From IMG/VR virus record IMGVR_UViG_3300032722_000043, positions 1 to 44,599 of that record: 44,599 bases of DNA; one strand, written 5' to 3'. The stretch's first letter is position 1; every line of letters begins with the position of its first letter. The stretch is from a virus. The notes beneath the pieces were generated by a model that saw nothing but the letters and a program-made list of their open reading frames with translations, was not told where the DNA came from and made no database searches. Below, piece after piece: positions 14,062 through 23,975 of the stretch. The position numbers and the translations under genes are program-made.

Positions 14062-16833
14062 ATGAGTATGTTATATGTTATAAATGTAAATTGTTATGTT
14101 TTAAAAGGTTCTAAAAAATTATATCCTGATTATAAATTAGGAGATAATGATTTAGGAGAATCTATAATAGATTATTTATCTGAATTTTGGCCATCAAAAG
14201 GTTATAAATTTATAGATACAACATCTAAAGAAATAACTCATGTTAATGACATGATATCATACGATTTAGTTATAAATTTAGATTTATTTAATCAAGAAAA
14301 TTTAGATTTACAAGTTTTTACACAAAAAATACAAACAGGTATACATAATATTTATAGTAAATGTAATGCATTAGTTAATATAAGTAGTAAAGAAGATTCT
14401 ATTGTTAATAATTTTGACCCTAAACTTAATGGTGGAGGTTATCTTATGAATTTTTTCCTTAAAGATATACCTACACCAACTCTACCAACTCCTAGTTTTA
14501 AAGTAAATTATGACCCTAATCAGTTTCCAACTGATATAAAAATTGTTGATCAATCAAAGAATAGTGTAAAATATCAATATGATTTTGGTGATGGAGAAAA
14601 ATCTATACTTAAAGAGCCTAATAAAACATACACAACTGAAGGAACATATAATATAGTACTAACTACTGTATCAAGTGATAATTTATCAGCGACATATTCA
14701 CAAACAGTTACTATTAAAAAACCAATAGATCCTGTTGTTGAATCAAAAAAACAAGATACAACTCCTGATAATCCTGATACTAAACCTCAAAATCAGGTAG
14801 ATAAGACAGCAAATGTAAATGAGACTAAACCTGATGAACAAGCAACAAATATAAAAATACAAACTCCAAATAATCCAGATTATCAAAGTGAGTTTATAAG
14901 AGGTTCAGGTTTTTCTCCTGTTATTTATTATAATTCGTTATTAATTGATAATTCAACAATTGATTATTTTTCATTATATAATGATGGTTTTATTCCTTGT
15001 ATAAAACTTAATTTTAAAGACTCTAGTGGTACAATTAAAAGTAAAGGATTTCCATTAGATGATACAAAAATTAAAATATTTATTAGTTCTCGTTCTAATA
15101 ATTTAAAATCTATAATATTAGATTTTAAAATTACAAATTTTAATAATGATGATGATATAATGATGATAGATGGTATATTACAATCATCTAAATTATATAC
15201 TAAAAATTATAAAAATTACGCAAATTCTACATCTTATACTGCTCTTAAACAAATATGTACTGATATAGGTATTGGATTTAATAGTAATATAACTGATTCA
15301 AATGATAGAATGAATTGGCTTCAAAATGGTAAAAAGTTTTTAGATTTTATCGAATCAATTGTAGAAAGATCTTATATATCTGATAAAACTTTTTTATCAG
15401 GATATATTGATTACTATCAATGTTTTAACTATATTGATATAGAAAAGGAAATGGATAGAGATATAACTGATCAACATGGAATTAATACAACTGGATTAGA
15501 AAGTGCTAATGGTTCTAATTCTAAAACAGATATTCAACCTTTAATTTTAACAAATGATGAATCAATGTTACAATCAAATAATTATTTTTCTAAATTTAAG
15601 GTAATAAATAGGTCTGCTGAAATAAGTGCTGAAACAGGATATATTCAAAATACTGCGTTTTATGATAGAAATAAAAAACAATTAGTTAGTTTTAAAATAG
15701 ATTCTATAACTAAAAATGAAAATGATAGAATAATTTTAAAAGGAGATCCTAATGATCCTAATTCATCAGAAACTGTTAATAATAATCAAAATTATCATTA
15801 TTTAGGTAAATTAGATACATCAAATGTACATAATAATTATTTTTATACAAAAATAAATAATTGGAAAAATATAACTGATTTAGGTAAAATTGAGATTGAG
15901 ATTGAAATGGGTAATCCTAACTTTAATCTTTATCAATTTCAAAAAGTTAGTCTTATATTAAGTAATAAATCTCCTATGGGTGGAGATGATAGTATGATTA
16001 ATAGTAGATTAACTGGTGAATGGTTATTAATTGATATAGAATATGTACTCTCTCAAAATAAATTTTCACAAATTTTTCGTTTAGTAAAAAGAGAGTTAGA
16101 ATTATCTAAAGAAGAATTAGATGCAGAGAAAAATAATACAAATACTAATTATAAAAAAGAATTATCCGAAAATACTCAAAATCCAGAACCAAATCAACAA
16201 ACTACAGGAACACCTGCTTTAGTTGATTATTCAAATCCAACAAAAGTTCCAGCAGTACCTACTAATTATAATACAAGTTTACCAAAGAAAACTGATAAAT
16301 TATCAAGCATATTTAAAACTTATACTTATCAATCTTTATATCCTATTATACAGCAATTAGGAATACCAAAAGGTATTGGGATACTAATGCTAGCACATGC
16401 TTTACACGAAGGATGGGGAGGTATTGAACAAGGAGATCCACAAATGGCAGCAGCTGATGCGAAACATAGAACTAGAAGAACTAATAACCCAGGAGCATTA
16501 AGATATAGTACTATTTACGCACAATTTAATCCAGTATCGGATACTCCAAAAAATGGATATTGTAAATTTCCTAATGTTATTGAAGGGGTTAAAGCTCTTT
16601 ATTTTTTAATAACTAGGATTAAAAATGGACAAAACCAAAATTTCCCATTAGCAGGAAATAGCCCGCTATGGAATGGTGATCCTAAAACAGGATATATGGA
16701 TATTTATGCCCCAATTTCTGATGGTAATAATCCTCATGATTATGCTATGGGTATATTATCAGACTTTAATACTTTTGGTATATCTGGTTTAACTACTGAT
16801 ACTACGATAAATCAACTATTTAACATTAAATGA
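14062..16833 (+). CDS. Baseplate hub with PKD-like domain and peptidoglycan-hydrolase domain
   Basis: A 923-aa multidomain protein. Residues about 150-220 form a PKD-like beta sandwich (YDFGDGEKSILKEPNKTYTT then EGTYNIVLTTVSSDN). About 275-690 looks like the gp27/gpD hub fold (GFSPVIYYNSLLIDNSTIDY, DTKIKIFISSRSNNLKSIIL). A Pro/Thr/Asn linker follows. The C-terminal 160 residues resemble the lysozyme/glucosaminidase superfamily: GIGILMLAHALHEGWGG with a likely catalytic Glu, NNPGALRYST, and GYCKFPNVIEGVKALYFLI. The hub would open the cell wall on infection. T4 carries its lysozyme on gp5 instead, so the domain has moved to the hub. Confidence 0.7.
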   Translation: MSMLYVINVNCYVLKGSKKLYPDYKLGDNDLGESIIDYLSEFWPSKGYKFIDTTSKEITHVNDMISYDLVINLDLFNQENLDLQVFTQKIQTGIHNIYSKCNALVNISSKEDSIVNNFDPKLNGGGYLMNFFLKDIPTPTLPTPSFKVNYDPNQFPTDIKIVDQSKNSVKYQYDFGDGEKSILKEPNKTYTTEGTYNIVLTTVSSDNLSATYSQTVTIKKPIDPVVESKKQDTTPDNPDTKPQNQVDKTANVNETKPDEQATNIKIQTPNNPDYQSEFIRGSGFSPVIYYNSLLIDNSTIDYFSLYNDGFIPCIKLNFKDSSGTIKSKGFPLDDTKIKIFISSRSNNLKSIILDFKITNFNNDDDIMMIDGILQSSKLYTKNYKNYANSTSYTALKQICTDIGIGFNSNITDSNDRMNWLQNGKKFLDFIESIVERSYISDKTFLSGYIDYYQCFNYIDIEKEMDRDITDQHGINTTGLESANGSNSKTDIQPLILTNDESMLQSNNYFSKFKVINRSAEISAETGYIQNTAFYDRNKKQLVSFKIDSITKNENDRIILKGDPNDPNSSETVNNNQNYHYLGKLDTSNVHNNYFYTKINNWKNITDLGKIEIEIEMGNPNFNLYQFQKVSLILSNKSPMGGDDSMINSRLTGEWLLIDIEYVLSQNKFSQIFRLVKRELELSKEELDAEKNNTNTNYKKELSENTQNPEPNQQTTGTPALVDYSNPTKVPAVPTNYNTSLPKKTDKLSSIFKTYTYQSLYPIIQQLGIPKGIGILMLAHALHEGWGGIEQGDPQMAAADAKHRTRRTNNPGALRYSTIYAQFNPVSDTPKNGYCKFPNVIEGVKALYFLITRIKNGQNQNFPLAGNSPLWNGDPKTGYMDIYAPISDGNNPHDYAMGILSDFNTFGISGLTTDTTINQLFNIK

Positions 16834-16849
16834 TAAGTAATGTTTCTTA

Positions 16850-16861
16850 TTTAATATATAA
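16850..16861 (+). promoter_or_regulatory. Late-promoter-like TTTAATATATAA
   Basis: TTTAATATATAA followed by TAAAAAAGTTTT, 18 nt upstream of the ATG at 16880. The element plus an AAAAAGTTT leader recurs before several genes here. Confidence 0.45.
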
Positions 16862-16879
16862 TAAAAAAGTTTTATCAGC

Positions 16880-19189
16880 ATGGCAGAAAACATCACTTCC
16901 CCAATTTCAGTACCTAGTAGTGGAGGTATGGATATACCACCTGCTTCAGCACAAACATTAAATCCTCAAGTACCTCAAGATCTAAATCCTAAAATTAATC
17001 CAGTTATAGCTGAAGCAGATAAACCAAATACAGGCGTTCCTGTATTACAAGAAAAATTTAAAAGAACTGGTTTATTTTATGGGGATACAAATAGCCCAAT
17101 TTTTGTAGTTAATAGATGGCAAAATTATTTTGATGATGGAAATTCTTCTAATATAGGTGGGTTATATGATGCAGATTTTAGTAATTCTGATAATAGTGGT
17201 TTCATGGCTCCTGAAGGTTTTTATCAAACTAATTTAATGTCAACTGAAACAGGTTTTGAACAAGAAAGAGGTTGGATTAATGAGCCATTTCAAAATTATG
17301 CTTTTAAAGGATCAAATGGTAATTTAAGATTATACCCTGGACATGAAGGTTCTTTACAAAATCCTTACTCTTATACTAATGCTACAGATTTAGATGTAAA
17401 TATAAGCAATAACTATTTAGAATTTCCGGATGAACATTTAATAAATAAATTAGCTCCTCAATATACTTTTACTAGAGGCTTCTCAATAGACAATGATAAT
17501 AAGGATAGAAGATTAACGAATATAAATTTTGCTCAATATCAAACAACTATTAATAATCAAGATCCTGTTGTGTTTGGTTATCAATTATCAATAATCTCAG
17601 AAACCTCACCTCTTTTTAATGGTGCTATACCTGATTTTTTATATAAATATTCAACAATGACAGATTTAAAAACAAGGTTAGTAACATACTATCAATTTTT
17701 TTATAGTTTCTTTTCTTTATTTGAATTAGAATTGGTTAGAGATGAATTAAGAGATTCAAGAGTAGATTATAATAGTAATTTTCCTGATATGGATAATTGG
17801 TATAGTAAGGTTACTAATGACGGAATCTATACACCAGAAGATTTATTTGATTTTACCAATAGTAGACAAGGAAATAATTTTAATAAAACTCCATATTATT
17901 TAAAAAAAATATCTGGTTTAAATAATTTAATAGAAAAGAATGGGTTTGATGGTAAAGATAATTTTATTGATTATGGAACAGATATTATTACTTTAACTCT
18001 AAATGAAGATACTAATTTATCATCAGGAGCTTTAATAATGTTATATAAAACTTTAAGTTGGTCTAAAAGAGGTGGTAAAAAAATGATACCTGATAATTTA
18101 TTAAGATTTGATTTAGAGATAACAGTTAGCGAAACTAGACATTATAACAGAGTTGTAGGAGGTGAAGTTATGGCAGATATTCCTAATAAATATACTTATT
18201 TTTTATATGAGTGTCAATTTGTTTTTGATAAAATGTCACATGGAGATTCTATTGATATGTCCGCAATTAAATCATTAGATGAAGGAGTAGATATTTCTTT
18301 TACATATAAGTATTCCAATGTTAAAATGAGTACATATAATGCTACAAATATCGAATTAGGAGATAGTAATATCCCTAATTCTTTACAATTTACTGAAAAA
18401 TCAATTGACAATGGTAAATTAAATATTTATGGTGGAGTATTTCCAATCGGAGCTTCTGGAAATCCTTCAATGATTTCTAGTGTATCAACTCCTCATACTT
18501 ATGGAAAAAGAAATATATCAGGTAAAATAGGTGATTTTGGTAATACTCTTGATGGTGTTTCTCAACCTTTAAATAATCCAAAAGGTAAATTACCATCAGA
18601 AATGGATATTGCTAATTTTGATTTAAATAGATTTCGTTCAACTGTATCTGCAACTATAATTCAGCCTAATATAACAGATAAAATGAAAGATGATATTAAA
18701 CAATTATATGAAAGTTCAAGAATAAATATGATTAGTAATTTTAATTCTACAATAAAAGCAGGAGATTCAAAAGATAGTAACCAAAAAGTAAATTCAAATG
18801 TATATAGTTCAGTTTATAATGAAACTGATGTTTATAATATAAATCCATTTGGACAATATGTAGCGAATAGTACAATAGATAACGTTATTGTAAAAGGAAC
18901 ATATGGTCAAGATGTTAGGGTTTTAGCAAACACTAATACCGGAAATTCTATATATGCTGAAAATGTATTTTTATTACCTGATGTAGTTCCTATTATAGAT
19001 TTTGGATTTAGTTCTCCTTTTTTAAGTGGATCTGCTTTTATTAATTTAGGAGATGATAATGTTTATTATGATAAATTCGGACTTAGTTTAAATGGTGGAT
19101 TTTCTATTGGGGGATTATCACTAGGGGGTAATTTATCATTAAATCCTGGTGGATTATCATTAGGTGGTAATTTAGGACTTAATCTATAA
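16880..19189 (+). CDS. Large baseplate/tail structural protein with Gly-rich C-terminal repeats
   Basis: A 769-aa protein with a disordered Pro/Ser N-terminus, then a long folded body (GWINEPFQNYAFKGSNG, LKTRLVTYYQFFYSFFSLFE, LINKLAPQYTFTRGFS). The last 40 residues are a repeat of LSLGGNLSLNPGGLSLGG type, which would form a small beta-helix or turn-rich tail. I do not recognise a T4 counterpart. Its place between hub and spike genes and its own late-type promoter make it a virion protein, most likely of the baseplate or tube. Confidence 0.55.
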   Translation: MAENITSPISVPSSGGMDIPPASAQTLNPQVPQDLNPKINPVIAEADKPNTGVPVLQEKFKRTGLFYGDTNSPIFVVNRWQNYFDDGNSSNIGGLYDADFSNSDNSGFMAPEGFYQTNLMSTETGFEQERGWINEPFQNYAFKGSNGNLRLYPGHEGSLQNPYSYTNATDLDVNISNNYLEFPDEHLINKLAPQYTFTRGFSIDNDNKDRRLTNINFAQYQTTINNQDPVVFGYQLSIISETSPLFNGAIPDFLYKYSTMTDLKTRLVTYYQFFYSFFSLFELELVRDELRDSRVDYNSNFPDMDNWYSKVTNDGIYTPEDLFDFTNSRQGNNFNKTPYYLKKISGLNNLIEKNGFDGKDNFIDYGTDIITLTLNEDTNLSSGALIMLYKTLSWSKRGGKKMIPDNLLRFDLEITVSETRHYNRVVGGEVMADIPNKYTYFLYECQFVFDKMSHGDSIDMSAIKSLDEGVDISFTYKYSNVKMSTYNATNIELGDSNIPNSLQFTEKSIDNGKLNIYGGVFPIGASGNPSMISSVSTPHTYGKRNISGKIGDFGNTLDGVSQPLNNPKGKLPSEMDIANFDLNRFRSTVSATIIQPNITDKMKDDIKQLYESSRINMISNFNSTIKAGDSKDSNQKVNSNVYSSVYNETDVYNINPFGQYVANSTIDNVIVKGTYGQDVRVLANTNTGNSIYAENVFLLPDVVPIIDFGFSSPFLSGSAFINLGDDNVYYDKFGLSLNGGFSIGGLSLGGNLSLNPGGLSLGGNLGLNL

Positions 19190-19228
19190 TTATTATATAA
19201 GGAAAAAGTTTTATATAATATATAATTT

Positions 19229-20650
19229 ATGATAAGAGAAGAATTAAAAGATAAAATATTTGTCGGTGTTGTTGAAGAAAATAATGATCCCGATAGAATT
19301 GGTAGAGTTAAAGCTAGAGTAATAAAAGTTTATGATGGTGTAACTAAAGAAAATATACCTTGGGCAAGTCCTTTCAAAGATCTTAATGGTAATGAATATA
19401 ATGTACCTGATATAGGTAAAATTGTTTCGGTTGTGTTTCAAGATGGAGATGATAAATTACCTGAGTATATTTATGCAGAACATTATAATATAAATTTAGA
19501 AAATAAATTAAAAGCCCTTAGTGCAGAAGATTACACTAGTTTTAAATCTATATTCTTAGATCATTCTACGCAAATTTATAGAAACAACAGTGAAGGTTTA
19601 AAAATAGACCATGAATATACTAATATTAATTTAGATCAATATGGAAATATTGCTCTAAATCTAAGAGACCCTTCTTCAATTATAACATTAGGTTCTAATG
19701 ATGCCGATGAGAATGCCCTTTTAGCTACAACTTGGATGAATTGGTTTGATACTTTTGTTGAAAATCTTCTAGGTTCTAATGGAGGTCCTTACTTAGGAAA
19801 TCTAGGAGCACCTGTCACACCAAATCCAAGTTTTATAGATTGTTTACAGCAATATCAAGATTTAAGAGAAAATTTCTTATCTAAACATGTAAAAATATCT
19901 AAAAACTCTAATATAGCTTCCCAAAAAAGACCTTATGTAAAACAATTTGGAGATAATTATACTACAAACGTAGGGGAAGTATTAACAACTACACAAGCAG
20001 CTCCATATACCCCAACTTCTGATTATACATCAACCACAGGTTCTGAAAATCCTGCAAATTTAATTACTAAAGATAATTTAGGTTCAGAATCTCCTTCTAT
20101 AGTTTCATCTAAAAAAGTAGATATAGATCCTAAAACAGTATCTATTTTATGGAATTGTAATTTATTTAATCAAGGGGATCCTACCTGGGCTAATTATGGA
20201 GATGGTACATATACTATAAGGCAAGCAGGTTGTGCTTTATCTACATTTGCGATGTATGCCTCTGCTTTCGGTAAAAATGCAAGTCCATTAGATTTTTTCA
20301 ATGCTAATGGTAGAAAAATAATTGTATCTTGGAATCAAATTCAAAGTAAATATGGTTTCCCATTACCAACACCTAATTATAATTGTAACCAAAATAAATT
20401 AGATTTTTTATTAGGAAATGCCCCTATACTTTGGGAAAGTAAAAATCATGGGGGGAATCCACAATATGTACATGGGCATCAGCATTGGATGTTAATAGTT
20501 GGAAAAAATTTAGATGGTACATATATAGTACATGATCCAAATGGGGGAAAACAAAGACTAAATGTTCCCGCTAATGATATACTAAATCAATGCGGAAGAT
20601 TAAGTGGTTTAAATTCTAGATCTAATGCTTTATTTATTAAACATACATAA
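19229..20650 (+). CDS. gp5-like spike: OB fold plus C39-like cysteine peptidase
   Basis: A 473-aa protein. Residues 9-85 match the gp5/gpV OB fold (IFVGVVEENNDPDRIGRVKA RV, then IPWASPF, IGKIVSVVFQDGD). A linker rich in Thr/Ser/Pro follows. Residues about 300-473 resemble the C39-like papain superfamily: NQGDPTWANYGDGTYTIRQ then AGCALSTFAM (oxyanion Gln and catalytic Cys), HGHQHWMLIVGKN (catalytic His) and YIVHDPNGGK (Asp). It would cleave peptide cross-links in peptidoglycan as the spike enters the envelope. T4 gp5 instead carries lysozyme. The gene ends the operon at a strong terminator. Confidence 0.75.
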   Translation: MIREELKDKIFVGVVEENNDPDRIGRVKARVIKVYDGVTKENIPWASPFKDLNGNEYNVPDIGKIVSVVFQDGDDKLPEYIYAEHYNINLENKLKALSAEDYTSFKSIFLDHSTQIYRNNSEGLKIDHEYTNINLDQYGNIALNLRDPSSIITLGSNDADENALLATTWMNWFDTFVENLLGSNGGPYLGNLGAPVTPNPSFIDCLQQYQDLRENFLSKHVKISKNSNIASQKRPYVKQFGDNYTTNVGEVLTTTQAAPYTPTSDYTSTTGSENPANLITKDNLGSESPSIVSSKKVDIDPKTVSILWNCNLFNQGDPTWANYGDGTYTIRQAGCALSTFAMYASAFGKNASPLDFFNANGRKIIVSWNQIQSKYGFPLPTPNYNCNQNKLDFLLGNAPILWESKNHGGNPQYVHGHQHWMLIVGKNLDGTYIVHDPNGGKQRLNVPANDILNQCGRLSGLNSRSNALFIKHT

Positions 20651-20674
20651 AAAATCCCCTAAAGGGGATTTTTT
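20649..20674. terminator. Strong bidirectional terminator
   Basis: AAAAAATCCCC / GGGGATTTTTT with a 4-nt loop TAAA: a GC core flanked by A and T runs, effective in both directions. It lies between the spike gene and the convergent uvsW gene. Confidence 0.85.
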
Positions 20675-22400
20675 ATAAGTTAATTTTAACTATCTTATAA
20701 GGATATTTACGCTTTTTATAAAAACCTTCTCGCTCTAAAAAATGCTTATATAATATATTACTCATAGAGGAATCAAATATATCAACTAAATCAAATATAT
20801 TAGCTACGGATTTTTCAGAATGTTTTCTTAAAGCCCTACCTATTGCTTGTATAACTATTTGTTCAGATTTAAAAGAATCAGCAAATATAACATTGGTTAT
20901 TGCATTAACAGACCATCCTACAGCTAATGTTCCATAACTACCCACAAGAACTTTTACATTATCTTTTGTAACTTCCATTTGTTTTTTAATTTCTTCCCTA
21001 CTCTTATTATTTATTTCTCCATCAATATAATAAAAATCTTTACCACTAATAGTTTTTATTTTATCTAAAATCTTATGACCATATTCTATAGTATGGAATA
21101 AGATTAACGTATTTGCTTCACACTTTTCTACTATTTTATAAATAAAATTCAATCTCTTTTCTGAATTTTGTATCCATTGCTTTTCAAAATTAAAAACATC
21201 TTTACCAATACCTGATCTTTTTGCTATATTTAACGAAGTATTAAAATTTTTATCATCATGATTTAATAAAAGTACTTTAATACTCATCGGAGTTATATTA
21301 CCTCTTTTAACTAATGTATCCGCATCAATCTGTGTTACTTTTGGACCTAATACTGATTGAATAGTTAATATTTCCAATGTATCATCAGATGGGAATGTAC
21401 CGGATACCCCAAATCTAATATGAGCAGCTCCAAATGTTTTTTTCAAAATTGCTTTAACGGTAGTTGATTTTGAACCATGAGCTTCATCACAAGCTACCAT
21501 ATAAAATTGTTGAAAGAAAGATTTAGGCCATTTTTCTAATGATTGATAACAACCAATATAAATATTAGGACTTTCTACTCCTGAAAATTTTCTAGGTTTA
21601 TCACTCATTATTTCTTCTATTCTTAAAGGTTTATCTAATTTATTTTTGATAATTCTTTTAATAGAAACTCCATCTATTTTATGTTTATCTGTTAATTTGA
21701 TTACATCAATTTCTCCTTTTTTATCAATAGTAATTTTATCATTAGGATTTTTCATAATAACATCACCATTTTCTAATTCTATTTCATAAGTATAATCAAA
21801 TGAATTTTGTATATTATTTTGTCCATAATAATATGAAATAATATCATCATAAAATTGTGTTACTAATGTTATAGAAGGAACTATAATCAAAAATTTAGCA
21901 TCAGGATTTACATTTTTAAGTATATAAAATATAACTAAAGCAATAACTAAAGATTTACCACCCGATGTAGCTACTTCCGCCATGCAATATCTATTTTTAA
22001 GAATCTTAAAAGCGGTATCTACTTGATAATCATGGGGTCTAAAATCTATCCATTGACCTTCTTTATTTCTTACTTGATGATTTTGAAAAAAATCATCACA
22101 AAAATCGACTAAATCATCTATATTTATATCTCTATCTAAAGGAAATTCTTCTTTATTTTCTATTTCAAATTTAACTCCTATTTCTTTACAAGCCTTTAAA
22201 CATTCTTTCCATAGTCCCATATTAACCTTACCATCATCAAAATATGATTCTTTTCCATTCCATACTCCGGCTTTAAAAGCACCCATAAATCTATATCCTT
22301 TCACATATCTTTCTAGCCAAATTTTTATTTGATGATATTCGGTTCTTGTTGAATCACTTACTATCAATTTTTCAGTGTTTTTATCATATCTAAACTTCAT
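20673..22400 (-). CDS. uvsW: UvsW-like SF2 helicase
   Basis: A 575-aa helicase (T4 UvsW is 503 aa) of the type that remodels branched DNA and controls origin R-loops. The N-terminal domain (1-110) has the UvsW pattern YHQIKIWLERYVKGYRFMG and WNGKESYFDDG. Walker A is EVATSGGKSLVIA (142-154), DEAH box at 305-308, SGT at 333-335 and motif VI QAIGRALRKH at 518-527. Compared with T4 there are about 65 extra residues at 201-266 between motif Ia and the DEAH box. UvsW with UvsY acts in recombination-dependent replication; a UvsY-like gene is at 24877-25362. Confidence 0.9.
   Translation of the reverse strand: MKFRYDKNTEKLIVSDSTRTEYHQIKIWLERYVKGYRFMGAFKAGVWNGKESYFDDGKVNMGLWKECLKACKEIGVKFEIENKEEFPLDRDINIDDLVDFCDDFFQNHQVRNKEGQWIDFRPHDYQVDTAFKILKNRYCMAEVATSGGKSLVIALVIFYILKNVNPDAKFLIIVPSITLVTQFYDDIISYYYGQNNIQNSFDYTYEIELENGDVIMKNPNDKITIDKKGEIDVIKLTDKHKIDGVSIKRIIKNKLDKPLRIEEIMSDKPRKFSGVESPNIYIGCYQSLEKWPKSFFQQFYMVACDEAHGSKSTTVKAILKKTFGAAHIRFGVSGTFPSDDTLEILTIQSVLGPKVTQIDADTLVKRGNITPMSIKVLLLNHDDKNFNTSLNIAKRSGIGKDVFNFEKQWIQNSEKRLNFIYKIVEKCEANTLILFHTIEYGHKILDKIKTISGKDFYYIDGEINNKSREEIKKQMEVTKDNVKVLVGSYGTLAVGWSVNAITNVIFADSFKSEQIVIQAIGRALRKHSEKSVANIFDLVDIFDSSMSNILYKHFLEREGFYKKRKYPYKIVKINL
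21603..21800 (-). other. Hint-like inserted segment within uvsW
   Basis: Codes for residues 201-266. The order YEIELENGDVI - KITIDKKGE - DVIKLTDKHKI resembles the block B region of Hint/intein domains (Y.V.L.NG..I......T..H......V..L..GD.I). It lacks the conserved TxxH, splice-junction Cys/Ser and terminal HN, so it cannot splice. It may be a remnant of an intein or simply a beta-rich insertion. Confidence 0.3.
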
Positions 22401-22449
22401 TAAAGTATTTATTTTTCCATTATATATTATTATAATTAAATGTTTAGAA

Positions 22450-22460
22450 TTTAATATATA
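22450..22460 (+). promoter_or_regulatory. Late-promoter-like TTTAATATATA
   Basis: The element precedes the ATG at 22467 by 6 nt, unusually close. It fits the TTTAATATATA core found before other genes, giving a very short leader. Confidence 0.35.
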
Positions 22461-22466
22461 TAAAAT

Positions 22467-23351
22467 ATGAACTTATTTAATATAAACATAAAACCTGTTG
22501 AATACATTTTATACCAAAAAATCAATGAAGATGCCGAATATATACCTCGTTTTCAATTGAAAAACAATAATGGTATAGAAGGGATTGAAGTTAATAAACC
22601 TATTAAACCAACTCAAGAATTAATAGAAAAAGCCATAAAGTATGGTATGATATTCTTAGTAACTTATAAAGGAAAAAATGACTTTGCTCCAAAAGGACAT
22701 GAACGTGTTATTTATCCAATGGTTATAGGAAAATCAAGTGTAGGTAATATATTAATAAGAGGCTATCACTTAAAAGGTTGGTCTATATCTAACAATAGAC
22801 ATGTTGAAAAAATATGGAGAATGTTTAGATTAGACAGAGTTCTTTCAATTACATTCACAGGTTCGTTTTATAGACTTCCTCCAAGTGGATATAATATGAA
22901 TGATAGAGGAATGAAGGGTGGTATAATTGCTAAAGCAGATTTTAATGAAATCAGAAGAAATCAACAAAGTTTGGTTAAATCAGAAGAAATACAAAATAAA
23001 GAAAAGATTGTATTAGATGATCAAAAAAATGCTTTTGTATCAGTAAAAGTTAAATCAACAGGAACTAAATTAAATATGGATGAACCATTAGAATGTCCTT
23101 ATTTAAATAATGTTAAGGATATAGCAAATGTTAGAATATCTTTCTTAAAAAGTGTTTATGGTAATACTTATTTTGTTATATTAGGAGCTATGGGAAGACC
23201 TGGAAATACCGCAAAACTAATTGATGAAAAAGGTAAAAACTTAGGTGTTTTTAAAGTTTTAACATCAATCTCAGGGGATGATCTAAGAAAAATAAAAGGG
23301 GTTAAAGGTAATAAAATGTTTGATGTTTATATTTTTGATAAGAAGATATAA
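22467..23351 (+). CDS. WYL-domain-like protein
   Basis: A 294-aa protein. Residues about 65-140 (MIFLVTYKGKNDFAPKGHER then VIYPMVIGKSSVGNILIRGY HLKGWS and EKIWRMFRLDRVLSITFTGS) resemble a WYL domain: a small Sm-like beta barrel that senses ligands or nucleic acids. The middle is charged and flexible and the last 90 residues form another beta-rich unit. No T4 counterpart is known to me. It is divergent from uvsW, with late-type promoter sequence between. Confidence 0.5.
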   Translation: MNLFNINIKPVEYILYQKINEDAEYIPRFQLKNNNGIEGIEVNKPIKPTQELIEKAIKYGMIFLVTYKGKNDFAPKGHERVIYPMVIGKSSVGNILIRGYHLKGWSISNNRHVEKIWRMFRLDRVLSITFTGSFYRLPPSGYNMNDRGMKGGIIAKADFNEIRRNQQSLVKSEEIQNKEKIVLDDQKNAFVSVKVKSTGTKLNMDEPLECPYLNNVKDIANVRISFLKSVYGNTYFVILGAMGRPGNTAKLIDEKGKNLGVFKVLTSISGDDLRKIKGVKGNKMFDVYIFDKKI

Positions 23352-23411
23352 ATTGATAAGTAAAAAATTTGAATTCATGCAAGATCATGATATATATAAT
23401 ATACTATAATT

Positions 23412-23975
23412 ATGAGATATTTAAGACTTTTTGAAGACTTTCAATCAAATAAATTTTTTAATGTATAATCTAACTTAGATTATAAAGAATATTTAGACGC
23501 AGTTACTTTATGTGCAGAAGAATTACACAAATCTTTACCACAAGTCCCATATAACTATATTTATAAAGACATTAGAGATAAAGGAAATCCTAAATTATCA
23601 TTAATAGCTTTAGATGATACCAATTATCCATTAGGTTCTGCTATATGTTATGAAAGTGAAATAACAAAAGATATTGAAAAATTTAAACAAAATGATCCTA
23701 GTTTTAGAACCGAATATTACCAAGATATAAATCAATTTGATAATTTAAAAGGAATTGAATTAGAAGCTATATCTGTTAAACCAGAATTTAGAAATAATAA
23801 AATAGCATCTAAATTATTAGATGCTATTAATAATAGTTATGATTATATATTTTTAAAACAAGATAGAAATTTAAAAGAAAATATAGATTATACTAAAAAA
23901 GGTTATGACCTTATATACACAATGTTTTTGCGTAATGAAAAAAGTTTATGTGATGTATATGCAAAAAAATTATAA
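23412..23975 (+). pseudogene. GNAT-like acetyltransferase interrupted by an in-frame stop
   Basis: The frame starts MRYLRLFEDFQSNKFFNV, meets TAA at 23466-23468 (codon 19), and then stays open for 169 codons to TAA at 23973-23975. The body has the GNAT motif A pattern LEAISVKPEFRNNKIASKLL (about 126-145). The first 12 residues fit the capsid-targeting-like pattern seen in neighbours, so the upstream piece belongs to this gene. The stop lies in a perfect 9-bp hairpin (23464-23484). It may be a decayed gene, or the stop may be read through or skipped in translation. No ATG soon after the stop could restart it well. Confidence 0.6.
23464..23484 (+). other. 9-bp perfect hairpin around an in-frame stop
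   Basis: TATAATCTA / TAGATTATA with loop ACT. The TAA stop of the GNAT frame is inside the 5' arm. Hairpins just after stops can promote recoding. In so AT-rich a region a 9-bp perfect AT stem could also arise by chance. Confidence 0.35.

Noticed and set aside
21603-21800. An active intein in uvsW
   Set aside because: No splice-junction Cys/Ser, no TxxH and no terminal HN; the reading frame is continuous.
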